Assembly: GCF_014889545.1 (NCBI RefSeq)
Contig: NZ_QKOF01000006.1
Coordinates: 1-64,000, forward strand
DNA: 64,000 nucleotides
Source: Methanothermobacter thermautotrophicus
GTDB lineage: Archaea; Methanobacteriota; Methanobacteria; Methanobacteriales; Methanothermobacteraceae
Direction: 5' to 3'
The notes under the pieces were generated by a model. It was given only the letters and a program-made list of their open reading frames with translations. It was not told the origin of the DNA and ran no database searches. Below, one piece after another: positions 1 through 11,527 of the stretch (the first letter of the stretch is position 1; every line of letters starts with the position of its first letter). The translations under genes and the position numbers were made by a program.

Positions 1-304
1 AGAGGCAGGGGACCCCAGGAAGGGACTTAACAGGCCTCAAATTCGCAAAAAGGTCAAATTCACGCCTCAAGCGGACTATAACGTCGGCTGCGCTTTCACC
101 TGCGGCTCCGAAGAGGGTTGCACGGGATTCTCCCACGACTTCGAGGGTCTCCTCCGGGAGTGCCGTCCCCGTCCTCTCAAGGCAGGCATCCCCTGCATCA
201 GCCTCCATGAATTCAAATTCCATGTCAAGGGAGTCAAGGACGTGGAGGGCTGCCTCCATCACCTCCACTCCGATTCCATCACCTGGTATGACTGCTATCT
301 TCAT
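1..304 (-). CDS. leuB: 3-isopropylmalate dehydrogenase family, 5' part
   Basis: The protein starts at the ATG at 304 and runs off the left edge, so only about 100 N-terminal residues are visible. It opens with MKIAVIPGDGIGVEV, the nucleotide-binding start of the isopropylmalate/isocitrate dehydrogenase family. The enzyme oxidatively decarboxylates 3-isopropylmalate to 2-oxoisocaproate in leucine synthesis. A GGGTGA ribosome site overlaps the end of leuD, only 5 bases upstream, so the three leu genes form one operon. The coenzyme B pathway has a close paralogue (AksF, homoisocitrate dehydrogenase). The leuC-leuD context and the YLVM loop in the small subunit favour the leucine role, but the paralogue is not excluded from this fragment. 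Confidence 0.85.
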   Translation of the reverse strand, partial: MKIAVIPGDGIGVEVMEAALHVLDSLDMEFEFMEADAGDACLERTGTALPEETLEVVGESRATLFGAAGESAADVIVRLRREFDLFANLRPVKSLPGVPCL

Positions 305-309
305 TGATT

Positions 310-798
310 TCACCCTTTAAAGTCTCCCTTTTTCTTAAGGTAGGGTATCAGGCCTCCGCTTTCGAGTATCTCAACCATGAAGTCAGGGAGTTTCTTGAAG
401 GGGAATTCCTCATCCCCCCTTATTATGACACCCCTCTCGAGGTCCACCTCTATCTCATCACCCTCACTGAGTTTCTCTGTTATTCCAGGGGCCTCAAGGA
501 GGGGTATTCCAACGTTTATGGCGTTCCTGTAGAATATCCTTGCAAAGGACTCTGCGATTACAGCGGCTATCCCGGCACCCTTCAGGGCAAGGGGGGCGTG
601 CTCCCTTGATGAACCGCACCCGAAGTTTTTTCCGGCGACGATGAAGTCACCTGGCTTCACCTTCGACGGAAATTCAGGGTCCAGCCCCTCCATCACATGT
701 TCCTTCAGTTTCTCAGGGTCCCTCATTACAAGGTACCTTCCAGGTATGATTATGTCGGTGTCCACGTCGTCCGGGAACTTCCAGACCTTTCCTTTCAT
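310..798 (-). CDS. leuD: 3-isopropylmalate dehydratase small subunit
   Basis: This 162-residue swivel domain partners LeuC to isomerise 2-isopropylmalate to 3-isopropylmalate. The start at 798 (MKGKVWKF) is chosen because GAGGTG lies 6 bases upstream; an ATG at 804 directly abuts the ribosome site and is less likely. Visible family features are [13 protein letters not shown] near the N-terminus and [14 protein letters not shown] in the middle. The substrate loop reads YLVM (residues 22-25). From memory, YLV(Y/M) marks isopropylmalate isomerase, while homoaconitase small subunits (AksE) have YLRT. It lies 11 bases after leuC and 5 before leuB. Confidence 0.92.
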   Translation of the reverse strand: MKGKVWKFPDDVDTDIIIPGRYLVMRDPEKLKEHVMEGLDPEFPSKVKPGDFIVAGKNFGCGSSREHAPLALKGAGIAAVIAESFARIFYRNAINVGIPLLEAPGITEKLSEGDEIEVDLERGVIIRGDEEFPFKKLPDFMVEILESGGLIPYLKKKGDFKG

Positions 799-809
799 TA
801 ACATCACCT

Positions 810-2069
810 CTACTTCAGACTCCCAGGGTGGGTTATGCTGCCCTTCACTGCAGATGCGGCTGCCACGGCTGCTGATGACAGGTAGACCTCTGCCTCGGGG
901 CTTCCCTGCCTGCCCCTGAAGTTCCTGTTTGAGGTTGAGAGGCTCACCTCTCCCGGCCCAACGAGTCCAACGTGTCCTCCAAGGCACGGCCCGCAGCAGG
1001 GGTTGCATACAAGGGCTCCTGCATCCACGAATATCTCAATCAGCCCCTCATCGAGGGCTCTGCGGTATACCTCCCTGGATGCGGGTATCACGAGCATCCT
1101 CACCCTGTCTGAGACCTTCCTGTTCTTCAGTATGGCGGCGGCGTCCCTGAGGTCACTGAGCCTCCCATTTGTGCATGAACCAAGGAAGACCTGGTCTATC
1201 TCTGTCCCCTCAACTTCAGTGACGGGTTTAACATTGTCCACGTTGTGGGGGCAGGCAACCTGGGGTTCAAGGTCAGCAACGTCCACCTCCATGATACTGA
1301 GGGATGGTGCGTCAGGGTCGGTTTTGAATACCCTCCAGGGTTTATCTGACCTCCTCCTAACATAGTTCAGGGTTTTTTCGTCGGGTTCCACTATCCCTGT
1401 CTTCCCGCCCATCTCTATTGCCATATTTGAGAGGACCATGCGGTCTGATACGCTCATTTCTGCGACGGTCTCACCTGCAAATTCACATGCCATGTAGGTG
1501 GCTCCATCGGCACCCACCCTCCCTATTATGTTCAGTATGACATCCTTGGCATACACGTGTTCCCTGAGTTTCCCTGTAACCTCGAATCTCAGGGTTTCAG
1601 GGACCCTGAACCACAGTTTTCCTGTTGCAAATACCATGGCCATATCTGTTGAACCTATACCTGTTGCGAAGGCTCCGAGGGCTCCATGGGTGCAGGTGTG
1701 GGAGTCCGTACCCACCACGACCTCACCAGGCACAACGTGTCCCTTTTCAGGGAGCACCTGGTGGCAGACGCCTTCCCGGACATCATAGAAGTTACCTATT
1801 CCCTGCTCCTCCACGAAGTCCCTCATTATCATGTGGTTCTGGGCGGCTTCAATGGAGTCTGCAGGGACCTGGTGATCGAATATCACAACGATTCTCTCAG
1901 GGTCCCAGACCCTGTCCTCACCTATCGCCCTGAAGGATTCAACCGACAGGGGACCCGTCAGGTCGTGGGTCATGGCAACATCTATATCCGCCATAACTAT
2001 TTCACCGGCCTCTACCTTATCTTTTCCTGAAGCCCTGGCAAGTATCTTCTCAGAAACAGTCATAGACAT
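810..2069 (-). CDS. leuC: 3-isopropylmalate dehydratase large subunit
   Basis: A 419-residue aconitase-family catalytic subunit for leucine synthesis. The iron-sulfur ligands are visible as one Cys in FLGSCTNGR and two in [10 protein letters not shown], with [24 protein letters not shown] in the N-terminal half marking the family. The ATG at 2069 follows GGAGGATAGAAG, a strong ribosome site. It is the first gene of leuC-leuD-leuB. A homoaconitase large subunit (AksD) would look similar; the neighbouring LeuD loop favours isopropylmalate. Confidence 0.92.
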   Translation of the reverse strand: MSMTVSEKILARASGKDKVEAGEIVMADIDVAMTHDLTGPLSVESFRAIGEDRVWDPERIVVIFDHQVPADSIEAAQNHMIMRDFVEEQGIGNFYDVREGVCHQVLPEKGHVVPGEVVVGTDSHTCTHGALGAFATGIGSTDMAMVFATGKLWFRVPETLRFEVTGKLREHVYAKDVILNIIGRVGADGATYMACEFAGETVAEMSVSDRMVLSNMAIEMGGKTGIVEPDEKTLNYVRRRSDKPWRVFKTDPDAPSLSIMEVDVADLEPQVACPHNVDNVKPVTEVEGTEIDQVFLGSCTNGRLSDLRDAAAILKNRKVSDRVRMLVIPASREVYRRALDEGLIEIFVDAGALVCNPCCGPCLGGHVGLVGPGEVSLSTSNRNFRGRQGSPEAEVYLSSAAVAAASAVKGSITHPGSLK

Positions 2070-2103
2070 CTTCTATCCTCCTTTAGCAGAATAATTGAAG
2101 GGT

Positions 2104-2211
2104 TCATAAGGGTTCCAGCAAGTGGTCCATGGGGCACTCTGTGAAAATTAGAGCATCTTCAACCTTCTCATGTCCCCACATGTTCACTGGATAACTGCAT
2201 TTTACCTTCAT
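2104..2211 (-). CDS. Possible 35-codon ORF in the leuC leader
   Basis: An ATG at 2211 opens a 35-codon frame ending in TGA at 2104, 34 bases before leuC. It starts MKVKCSYPVNMWGH and ends HLLEPL, with Leu codons TTG-CTG and TTA just before the stop. A TATA-like AAAATATAG lies on the minus strand at 2240-2248, about 30 bases upstream, so a transcript could begin almost at its ATG. There is no clear ribosome site and no recognisable domain. It may be a leucine-rich leader peptide or chance. Confidence 0.25.
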   Translation of the reverse strand: MKVKCSYPVNMWGHEKVEDALIFTECPMDHLLEPL

Positions 2212-2278
2212 ACTGAAAAACTCGTCTGGATTTTACATCTATATTTTCACCAGTCCCTATAAATACTTTGATAATAAG

Positions 2279-2366
2279 ATTTAAATATATAGTAATAAGT
2301 TATTAGTTTTCAGAACCTCACCAAGTCTTTTATAGACAGGAGGTGATATTATTAACCAAGTGAGGG
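2279..2366 (+). promoter_or_regulatory. RPA promoter, and a strong Shine-Dalgarno not used by RPA
   Basis: ATTTAAATATATAG at 2279-2292 is a TATA box that would start transcription near 2311. AGGAGGTGAT at 2338-2347 is a near-perfect ribosome site, but the RPA frame upstream of its ATG is closed by TGA at 2361. RPA therefore probably uses GAGGG at 2362-2366. The rest of the 2070-2372 gap carries the leuC leader on the other strand. Confidence 0.5.
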
Positions 2367-2372
2367 ACCCAA

Positions 2373-4751
2373 ATGAAGGAAGAATTGAAGAGGGAATATG
2401 AAAGAATTAAGGACAGGATCTCCCCCGAGGAATTTCATGAACTCATAGAGAAAAGGAAAGAGGAACTGGGTGACATCGGATTCATGGATGACCTTGCAAT
2501 CGCATCGACAGTCGTTGATGAGATCCTGAAGGAAGAAAACACCATGCTGTCCGAGAAACCCGAGCACAGGATGGACACAATATCCAAGCTTGAGGAGGGA
2601 GCCGAAACACCGGTGACAGGGAGGGTCATGAAGATATCGAGCCCCAGAACCTTCACCACCCGGAAGGGAAGGGAGGGGAAACTCGCCAATGTAATACTCG
2701 CAGATAACACAGGGGAGCTCAGGGCCGTGTTCTGGACAGAGAACATAAAGCTCCTCAAGAAGTTCAGGGAGGGCGACGTGATACGGATAAAGGATGTTAA
2801 AATAAGGGGAGGATTCGGCGGGAGAAAGGAGGCCCACCTCATGCCAAGATCCACCGTGGAGGTCCTTGACCCTGAGGAGTACCCTGACTTCCCTGAGTAC
2901 CGGGAGGAGATAACCCCCATAGCTGATCTGGTGGAGGATGAGGAGGTCAGCGTCATAGCGAGGATAACCGGAATATCCCGTGTTAGGACCTTTGAAAGGG
3001 ATGGCAGGGAGGGCAGGTTCATCTCCCTGGACATCATGGATTCAACGGGTTCAACAACCTACACCCTCTGGAACAATGACGTCAGCCTCGTCAAGGAACT
3101 GGGACTGAAGGAGGGTGATGCAGTGAAGATACTCTGGGCCCAGACCAGGAGAAGGGACGATAAGGTTACCCTCACCCACACCAGCCTCACAAGGGTGATT
3201 CCCGGTGAATACGATGTACCTGAATTCAGGGAGGAGCTTGTGAAGATAGGGGACCTCCATGAGATGAGAAACGTTACTGTAATGGGCCTTGTGACAAAGG
3301 TCAATGACCCGGTGGAATTTGAGAGAAACGACGGCACAACAGGTTCCGTGAGGTCCATTGAAATTGCAGATGACACCGGGTCTGCGAGGGTGACCCTCTG
3401 GGATGAGGATACACGCATCAAAATAAACAAGGGGGATATCATCAGGATAGCAGGGGCCAATGTCGAGTTCGATGACTTCAACCAGTCCTACAGGATAAAC
3501 ACCAACTTCAACACCCGCATAACAGTTAACCCTGAATCTGACGGCACACTTCTGAAGGTACTGGAGGAGTACAGGGAACAGATGAGGCCAATGAAGATAT
3601 CTGAGATACTTGAGATGGAGGATGAGGGAGAGGAAGTCGACGTTGTTGGAAGGATCTTCAGCCTCAGCGACCCCAGGGAATTTGAGAGGGACGAGGGGAC
3701 CGGAATCGTGAGGTCAATGGAACTCGCCGATGAGACAGGCAAAATAAGGGTCAGCCTCTGGGATGAAAAGGCCGAAAAACCCCTGAAAATTGGTGATGCA
3801 GTTAGAATAGAGAACGCACGTATAAGGCTTGGACTCTACAGCGTGGAAATCAGCGCCGGTAGAACAACAAGGATAGTTGAACCACTACCAGAGGATATGG
3901 AGGACCTACCATCCTTTGAGGAACTTGAGGAGATGCTCTACCAGACAAAGAAGATAGCTGACCTTGAGGAGGACGACAGGAACATAAGGATAATTGCAAG
4001 GGTCGTTGACCTCTTTGAACCCAGGGAGTTTCAGAGGGGTGACGGCACCCCCGGACTTGTGAGGACGGTTGAATTCGCCGATGGCACGGGATCAATAAGG
4101 GCGAGCCTATGGGACGACGCTGCTGAGAAACCTCTGAGCATAGGGGACCCCGTGAAGATAGAAAATCCCCGCGTGGTTTACCGCGATGATATGGGTGGGG
4201 AAAGACTTGAACTCAGCATAGGAAGAAGTTCAAGGATTGAACCGGCCACTGAAAGGGACATAGGGGACCTCCCATCCTTCAATGAACTACAGGAGATGCT
4301 ATACCCCCAGGTCGCCATCGGGGATCTGGAGGAGAACTCAAGGAACGTCCTCATAGAGGGCGAGCTGACCGAGATGTCAGGGAGACGCGTCCTTTCAATA
4401 AAGTGCCCATCCTGCAAGGAAAGGCTTGATCTCAGCGAGGAGAACATATGCAACTTCTGCGGCGCCCTGGTGGACGAACCACGCTACCTCCTCATGATAC
4501 CTGGCAGGATCATGGACGACACCGGAGAGGTCATGATAACCTTCTTTGGGAGGGAGGCAGAGAATATCCTTGGAATGTCAACAGAGGAAGTTGTGAACAT
4601 TATCAACCAGTCTGCCGATGAATCTGCACTTGAAGAACGTGTGGAGGATCTTAATGGGGTAACTGTAAGGGTTATCGGCAATGCAGACATGGATGTCTAC
4701 AGCGAGGAGCTAAGGTTCATACCCAGAAAGGTTGTGAAGGTGGAACTTTAA
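2373..4751 (+). CDS. rpa: Replication protein A, single-chain multi-OB-fold ssDNA-binding protein
   Basis: A 792-residue single-stranded DNA-binding protein for replication, repair and recombination. A charged helical N-terminus (1-70) precedes OB-fold units at about 77-165, 191-277, 299-386, 420-503 and 536-623. Each carries the recurring GxIRxxLWD-type strand. A last OB unit at about 656-790 holds a zinc finger of C678, C681, C693 and C696. Units four and five, with their linkers, resemble each other strongly (AEKPLKIGDAVRIEN versus AEKPLSIGDPVKIEN; DLPSFEELEEMLY versus DLPSFNELQEMLY), so they arose by tandem duplication. From memory the DeltaH homologue was originally annotated as two ORFs; here it is one open frame. 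radA follows after 39 bases. Confidence 0.93.
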   Translation: MKEELKREYERIKDRISPEEFHELIEKRKEELGDIGFMDDLAIASTVVDEILKEENTMLSEKPEHRMDTISKLEEGAETPVTGRVMKISSPRTFTTRKGREGKLANVILADNTGELRAVFWTENIKLLKKFREGDVIRIKDVKIRGGFGGRKEAHLMPRSTVEVLDPEEYPDFPEYREEITPIADLVEDEEVSVIARITGISRVRTFERDGREGRFISLDIMDSTGSTTYTLWNNDVSLVKELGLKEGDAVKILWAQTRRRDDKVTLTHTSLTRVIPGEYDVPEFREELVKIGDLHEMRNVTVMGLVTKVNDPVEFERNDGTTGSVRSIEIADDTGSARVTLWDEDTRIKINKGDIIRIAGANVEFDDFNQSYRINTNFNTRITVNPESDGTLLKVLEEYREQMRPMKISEILEMEDEGEEVDVVGRIFSLSDPREFERDEGTGIVRSMELADETGKIRVSLWDEKAEKPLKIGDAVRIENARIRLGLYSVEISAGRTTRIVEPLPEDMEDLPSFEELEEMLYQTKKIADLEEDDRNIRIIARVVDLFEPREFQRGDGTPGLVRTVEFADGTGSIRASLWDDAAEKPLSIGDPVKIENPRVVYRDDMGGERLELSIGRSSRIEPATERDIGDLPSFNELQEMLYPQVAIGDLEENSRNVLIEGELTEMSGRRVLSIKCPSCKERLDLSEENICNFCGALVDEPRYLLMIPGRIMDDTGEVMITFFGREAENILGMSTEEVVNIINQSADESALEERVEDLNGVTVRVIGNADMDVYSEELRFIPRKVVKVEL

Positions 4752-4790
4752 CCTATCCAGATTATCATTAAAGATTTAAGGGAGATTAAA

Positions 4791-5726
4791 ATGGTTGAAC
4801 TGGAAGATCTACCAAATGTAGGGGCTAAAACAGCACAGAAATTAAGGGACGCAGGTTTCGGCGATATGATGCGTCTTGCAACAGCCACAGCCAAGGAACT
4901 CTCTGTTAAGGCGGAGATCGGTGAGGGCGTGGCTGAGAAGGTGATAGAGGCCGCCAGAAGGGCCGAGAAGATAGACTTTGAAACAGCCTTCGATGTCATG
5001 GAGAGACGGAAGGATGTGGGGAGGATCACCACTGGAAGCAAGGCCTTCGATGAACTGATAGGTGGCGGGATAGAGACACAGGCAATAACCGAGGTCTTCG
5101 GGGAATTCGGGTCAGGTAAGAGTCAGCTGTCCCATGAACTTGCAGTCACTGTTCAGCTTCCTGAGGATAAGGGTGGACTGGATGCGGAGGCTGTTTTCAT
5201 AGACACAGAGAACACATTCCGTCCAGAGAGGATTGAGCAGATAGCAAACGCCTTTGAACTTGACCTCGAGGAGGTTCTGAATAAGATACACATTGCAAGG
5301 GCCTTCAATTCCAGCCATCAGATCCTCATGGCAGAGAAGGTCAATGAACTCATCCAGGAGGGTAAGAACATACGTCTTGTGATTGTGGACTCCCTTACCG
5401 CCCACTTCAGGGCCGAGTATGTGGGGAGGGAGGCCCTTGCAACAAGGCAGCAGAAACTCAACCAGCACCTTCACACCCTCCAGAACATAGCAAACACCTA
5501 CAACGCCGCGGTATTTGTCACAAACCAGGTCCAGGCCAGACCGGACGCATTCTTTGGAAGCCCAACCAAGGCCATAGGTGGCCACGTGCTCGGTCACGCC
5601 GCGACCTACCGTATCTGGCTCAAGAAGGGACTTGCAGGTAAGAGGATAGCCAGGCTGGTTGACAGTCCCCACCTGCCCGAGGGCGAGTGCGTCTTCAAGA
5701 TAACAACCGCGGGTATCGTTGATTAA
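4791..5726 (+). CDS. radA: DNA repair and recombination protein RadA
   Basis: A 311-residue archaeal RecA/Rad51 recombinase that forms filaments on single-stranded DNA and exchanges strands. A helix-hairpin-helix domain ([17 protein letters not shown]) occupies residues 7-60. Walker A is GEFGSGKS at 104-111 and Walker B is [12 protein letters not shown] near 198-209. [11 protein letters not shown] and [19 protein letters not shown] are the L2 and C-terminal family blocks. GGGAG lies 9 bases before the ATG. The gene sits 39 bases behind RPA, so recombinase and its ssDNA-binding partner are probably co-transcribed. Confidence 0.97.
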   Translation: MVELEDLPNVGAKTAQKLRDAGFGDMMRLATATAKELSVKAEIGEGVAEKVIEAARRAEKIDFETAFDVMERRKDVGRITTGSKAFDELIGGGIETQAITEVFGEFGSGKSQLSHELAVTVQLPEDKGGLDAEAVFIDTENTFRPERIEQIANAFELDLEEVLNKIHIARAFNSSHQILMAEKVNELIQEGKNIRLVIVDSLTAHFRAEYVGREALATRQQKLNQHLHTLQNIANTYNAAVFVTNQVQARPDAFFGSPTKAIGGHVLGHAATYRIWLKKGLAGKRIARLVDSPHLPEGECVFKITTAGIVD

Positions 5727-5749
5727 ACCTGACTCCTTTTTTGATTTTT

Positions 5750-6646
5750 ATGGGCTCCACTGAGACAGTGCTGTCGGTCCTGGTCCTTGTCCTCATCGGA
5801 TACATCCTCAAGGTCCTCCGGGTTCTCGGCGAGGAGGATGCATCCACCCTCAACAGGGTTGTCATCAACGTGGCCATACCATCCCTCATATTCACTTCCA
5901 TCTACCGTGCAGACCTCTCGGGGATCTCCACCCTGGCACTCATACCCCTCATCTGTATGATTACCGGAATCATTGCAGGGGCAATGGCATATCTCTGGGC
6001 CAGCAGAAGGGGTCTGGACCCGGGTAAAAGGTGGGGATTAATGGTAGCTGCAGCCATGATGAACTCAGGGTTCCTGGGTTACCCTGTCACAGCAGGGATA
6101 TTCGGGTCAGAGGGACTGGTGAGGGCCATATTCTATGATACAGGCACCACGCTCATGTTCACATCCCTCGGTCTTCTTCTCTCCCACCGATCCGGCGGCA
6201 GTTCAAGGATCATGAGGAGGGCCTTGTCCTTCCCACCCATCTGGGCATTCCTGCTTGGGGTTACCTTCAACATCTGTGGACTCCCCACAGGGATTGCAGG
6301 AAAAATCCTTGGATACCTCTCAGGGGCGGCGGTACCACTCATAATGATATCCCTGGGCCTTACACTCAACTTCAGGTTTTTAAGGGACTCTGTGACCGAT
6401 GCAGCCTTTGTAAGCGCCCTGAGGCTCTTCGTATCCCCCTTGATTGCGGCTGGGATCGCATATGTCCTTGCATTCAGGGGAATTAACTTCTCTGTCACGG
6501 TACTTGAGGCTTCAATGCCCTCTGCAATGCTTGCAGCGGTACTTGCAATTGAGAATGACCTGGATGTGGACCTGGTATCATCCTGCATATTCATGAGCAC
6601 CATCCTCAGCCTCGTGTCGTTACCCCTCTGGTCAGTTGTGCTCTAA
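5750..6646 (+). CDS. AEC-family (auxin efflux carrier type) membrane transporter
   Basis: A 298-residue membrane protein with about ten hydrophobic segments in two halves, as in the AEC/BART superfamily. The N-terminal half holds NVAIPSLIFTSIY and MMNSGFLGYPVTAGIFG; the C-terminal half holds AAVPLIMISLGLTLNF and LEASMPSAMLAAVLA. These are the paired unwound-helix regions of the family. The substrate cannot be read from sequence; organic acids or amino acids are typical. The ATG at 5750 is preferred over a TTG at 5741; neither has a clear ribosome site. The gene lies 23 bases after radA. Confidence 0.8.
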   Translation: MGSTETVLSVLVLVLIGYILKVLRVLGEEDASTLNRVVINVAIPSLIFTSIYRADLSGISTLALIPLICMITGIIAGAMAYLWASRRGLDPGKRWGLMVAAAMMNSGFLGYPVTAGIFGSEGLVRAIFYDTGTTLMFTSLGLLLSHRSGGSSRIMRRALSFPPIWAFLLGVTFNICGLPTGIAGKILGYLSGAAVPLIMISLGLTLNFRFLRDSVTDAAFVSALRLFVSPLIAAGIAYVLAFRGINFSVTVLEASMPSAMLAAVLAIENDLDVDLVSSCIFMSTILSLVSLPLWSVVL

Positions 6647-6720
6647 AAAGTCATAGCAAAATACACACAAAATAAACATTTATTTAATATACCCGAAAAA
6701 AAACTGAGAAAAGTGTAATA

Positions 6721-6729
6721 GTATATAAA
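6721..6729 (+). promoter_or_regulatory. TATA box of hdrA
   Basis: GTATATAAA, preceded by purine-rich GAAAAGTG resembling a BRE, would place the start near 6747 and give a leader of about 80 bases before the hdrA ATG at 6829. The rest of the 6647-6828 gap is AT-rich without a convincing ORF. Confidence 0.55.
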
Positions 6730-6828
6730 CCTTACTTAAAGTTTTTGATAGAAATATTTATTTAGCACTGTGGTATACCTTACATCAAATGACTATCATT
6801 GCTAGATACCCCTATGCAAGGTGATCTA

Positions 6829-8807
<1,979 letters not shown>

Positions 8808-8808
<1 letters not shown>

Positions 8809-8840
8809 ATGGGTTCACCCCATCAACTCATTTTATTTTT
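8808..8840 (+). terminator. Hairpin terminator of hdrA
   Basis: GATGGG (8808-8813) and CCCATC (8819-8824) form a 6-bp stem with loop TTCAC, followed by T-rich sequence. The stem begins on the last base of the hdrA stop codon. Confidence 0.6.
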
Positions 8841-8900
8841 CTAAACTGACACGATATCCTGAAAAGGATCTGTTTCTGAATCCCCACCAAAAACCAGTTA

Positions 8901-8960
8901 TTTATATTGTCATTGCAGCGGGGCATGGAATTTAACACCAATTTTTATATTGTCATTGCA
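8901..8960 (+). repeat. Direct repeat of a 17-bp TATA-containing promoter element before glyA
   Basis: TTTATATTGTCATTGCA occurs at 8901-8917 and again, identical, at 8944-8960, a period of 43 bases. Each copy contains a TATA box plus nine conserved bases after it. The second copy would start transcription near 8973, just before the ribosome site of glyA; the first near 8930. Confidence 0.8.
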
Positions 8961-8986
8961 ACTATTTCCTAATGGAGATGATTTTC

Positions 8987-10258
8987 ATGGTCACAAATCA
9001 GGATTACACCGAGAAGATCAGACAGCTTATGAAGGACCATAACAGCTGGATGGAGTCAAGCATCAACCTCATAGCAAGTGAAAACATAACAAGTTCAAGG
9101 GTGAAGGAGGCCCTCCTATCGGATCTATCCCACCGATACGCAGAGGGCCTCCCCGGTGAAAGGCTCTATGAGGGCTGCAGGTACATCGATGAGATTGAGG
9201 AGTTAACAATTGAACTATCAAAGAGGCTCTTCAGGGCGGAACATGCGAACGTCCAGCCAACATCAGGCGTGGTGGCAAACCTTGCCTGTTTCTTCGCCAC
9301 AGCCGACGTCGGCGACCCAATAATGGCCATGGAGGTCCCCTATGGCGGCCACATATCCCATGCCAAGGTCAGCGCAGCCGGTGTAAGGGGTTTCCAGATA
9401 TACACACACCCCTTTGACTTTGAGAACATGAACATAGACGCCGATGCAATGAAGAAGAAGATACTGGAGGTTAAACCAAGGATAATACTCTTCGGCGGAA
9501 GCCTCTTCCTCTTCCCTCACCCTGTGGAGGAGGCTCTTGAGGCCGCCGAGGAGGTGGGGGCAAGGATAATGTACGATGGTGCCCATGTCCTGGGCCTCAT
9601 TGCAGGGGGCTACTTCCAGGACCCACTACGTGAGGGCGCCGACATGCTTGTTGGAAGCACCCACAAGACCTTCCCGGGCCCACAGGGCGGTATAATCCTC
9701 TGCAGGGAGGAACTTGCAGCTGACATAGATGAGGCGGTGTTCCCGGGCCTTGTGAGCAACCACCACCTCCACCACGTGGCAGGCCTTGGCATAGCAACGG
9801 CAGAGATGCTGGAATTCGGTGCTGAATATGCAGCCCAGACAATTAAGAATGCCAGGAAACTTGCCGAGAACCTTCATGAACTTGGATTCAACGTGCTATG
9901 TGAGCACCTTGACTTCACAGAGTCCCACCAGGTGGTGATGGATGTCTCTGACATTGGAAGGGCAGCCGAGATCTCAAAGAGGCTCGAGGCCAACAATATA
10001 ATACTCAACAAGAACCTGCTCCCATGGGATGATGTGAACAGGTCAGACGACCCATCAGGGATACGCATAGGTACACAGGAGATAACAAGGAGGGGTATGA
10101 AGGAGTCAGAGATGTCAGAGGTTGCAGAGTACATCAAGAGGGTTGTAATGGACGGAAAGGATGTCAGGGATGAGGTTGCAGAGTTCATGTCATCATATAC
10201 CCGTGTCCACTACGCCTTTGAGGAGTCGGAGGCCTACAAGTACATGGAGATCCAGTAG
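8987..10258 (+). CDS. glyA: Serine hydroxymethyltransferase (H4MPT-dependent type)
   Basis: A 423-residue PLP enzyme interconverting serine and glycine with one-carbon transfer to tetrahydromethanopterin in methanogens. Family blocks are [19 protein letters not shown] near the N-terminus, [17 protein letters not shown], and the PLP lysine in [14 protein letters not shown]. The ATG at 8987 is preferred over 8972 because GGAG at 8974-8977 is then a proper ribosome site. The next gene starts on the base after the stop codon. Two copies of a promoter element precede it. Confidence 0.95.
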   Translation: MVTNQDYTEKIRQLMKDHNSWMESSINLIASENITSSRVKEALLSDLSHRYAEGLPGERLYEGCRYIDEIEELTIELSKRLFRAEHANVQPTSGVVANLACFFATADVGDPIMAMEVPYGGHISHAKVSAAGVRGFQIYTHPFDFENMNIDADAMKKKILEVKPRIILFGGSLFLFPHPVEEALEAAEEVGARIMYDGAHVLGLIAGGYFQDPLREGADMLVGSTHKTFPGPQGGIILCREELAADIDEAVFPGLVSNHHLHHVAGLGIATAEMLEFGAEYAAQTIKNARKLAENLHELGFNVLCEHLDFTESHQVVMDVSDIGRAAEISKRLEANNIILNKNLLPWDDVNRSDDPSGIRIGTQEITRRGMKESEMSEVAEYIKRVVMDGKDVRDEVAEFMSSYTRVHYAFEESEAYKYMEIQ

Positions 10259-10966
10259 ATGAGGATTGCCTGGGCATTCACAGGGGCCGGTCACCTCCTC
10301 CTGGAAAGCGTCGAGGCACTGGAGGCCACAGTTAAAGGGGGACACGATGTGACCATACTGCTCTCTGGTGCAGCGGAGGAGGTCCTGAAGATGTACGGCC
10401 TCTTTGAAAGGGTTAAAAGACTTTCAGGAGGTTACTACAGGGAACTGATCACCGAAGGGGAGGAGGGCTACAGTTTCCCCATAACAGGGAGGCTCTCCAT
10501 GGGCAGATATGACCTCCTGGTGGCCTCACCTGTAACATCCAACACCGTGGCCAAGATCGTCCACGGCATAGCAGACACCCTTGTCACCAATGCGGTGGCC
10601 CAGGCAGGCAAGGGGGGGGTGCCGGTTTACTGCGTACCTGTTGACCTTGAGGAGGGCGACGTTGAGACAGTGCTCCCATCAAAACTTGAACTTGAGCTCT
10701 GCAGGGGATGCGAACCATGCCTTGCGGCTGCAGCATGCCCTGAGGACGCCATAGTCCCCGGTGTTGAGATAAGACTACTCAGCTGCAGGGGCTGCGGTGC
10801 ATGCAGAAGGGCCTGTCCCCACGGAGCTGTCTCAGGGGGCAGGATCATAACCATACACATGAGGGAAGTTGATATAAGGAATACGGCAAGACTCGCTTCA
10901 ATGGATGGCATAAAGGTTTTTGAGAGACCGGAGGACATTCCAGGTAACATACCATCCATTCAGTGA
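10259..10966 (+). CDS. Flavoprotein-ferredoxin fusion, dihydromethanopterin reductase (DmrB/MJ0208) family
   Basis: A 235-residue protein. The N-terminal two thirds are a flavin-binding flavoprotein domain ([36 protein letters not shown]). The C-terminal part has two ferredoxin-like clusters: [17 protein letters not shown] and [15 protein letters not shown]. Members of this family reduce dihydromethanopterin to tetrahydromethanopterin or act as archaeoflavoproteins. The ATG directly abuts the stop of glyA. That is meaningful if it regenerates H4MPT, the cofactor of that enzyme; the exact reaction is inferred. Confidence 0.75.
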   Translation: MRIAWAFTGAGHLLLESVEALEATVKGGHDVTILLSGAAEEVLKMYGLFERVKRLSGGYYRELITEGEEGYSFPITGRLSMGRYDLLVASPVTSNTVAKIVHGIADTLVTNAVAQAGKGGVPVYCVPVDLEEGDVETVLPSKLELELCRGCEPCLAAAACPEDAIVPGVEIRLLSCRGCGACRRACPHGAVSGGRIITIHMREVDIRNTARLASMDGIKVFERPEDIPGNIPSIQ

Positions 10967-11077
10967 TACTGCCACCTTTTCCAGAAAAAACATCCCTTCC
11001 AATTCACTAAAATCTCATAGTCCCCTGCCAAAAACTTAATTTATTTTAAAGTCATAGAAAGGTATGGGGGTGTTTAT

Positions 11078-11467
11078 TTGGAGGTTAAGAGAATAGACTT
11101 TCTTCTGGAGGAACTCAAGGACCCTGACTGGGTGGTGCGTGAGGATGCAGTGGAACTCCTTGCAGAGGTGGCTGACCCGCGTGCCGTTGGTCCACTCATT
11201 GAAGCCCTTGATGATGAGGACTACCATGTGAGGGAGGCTGCAGCACTAGCCCTTGCAACCTTTGATGATCCCAGGGCGGTTGAACCCATCAGGAGGCACC
11301 TCTCGGATGATAAAGCTGGAGTCAGGTATGCATGTGCCCTGGCACTCGGGATACTTGGTGATGAGGACTCAATCCCTGACCTTGAGGTGCTCCTTGATGA
11401 TGAGAGCCCGATGGTAAGGCGGGTGGCTGAGGTAGCCATTTCTGAGATAATGAAACGTGCCGGCTAG
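11078..11467 (+). CDS. HEAT-repeat (PBS-lyase type) protein
   Basis: A 129-residue all-helical protein built of about four HEAT repeats of 31 residues. Each repeat has the core DxxxxVRxxAxxALxxxxDPRAVxPLxxxL (for example [23 protein letters not shown]). Such repeats are protein-interaction scaffolds; no catalytic function is implied. The start is a TTG at 11078, with GGGGGTG 6 bases upstream; there is no in-frame ATG nearby. It stands alone between the flavoprotein and the convergent DUF192 gene. Confidence 0.8.
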   Translation: MEVKRIDFLLEELKDPDWVVREDAVELLAEVADPRAVGPLIEALDDEDYHVREAAALALATFDDPRAVEPIRRHLSDDKAGVRYACALALGILGDEDSIPDLEVLLDDESPMVRRVAEVAISEIMKRAG

Positions 11468-11527
11468 TTCTAAATCTGCTCTTGATTTGCCGCTGTCTTG
11501 AGGGGGGTTGGACCGGTCCTTTCAGGA

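Noticed and set aside
310-1008. A longer LeuD reading frame starting at 1008
   Set aside because: The extra 70 residues overlap leuC on the same strand and are Arg/Gly-rich noise; the ATG at 798 has a good ribosome site and gives the family length.
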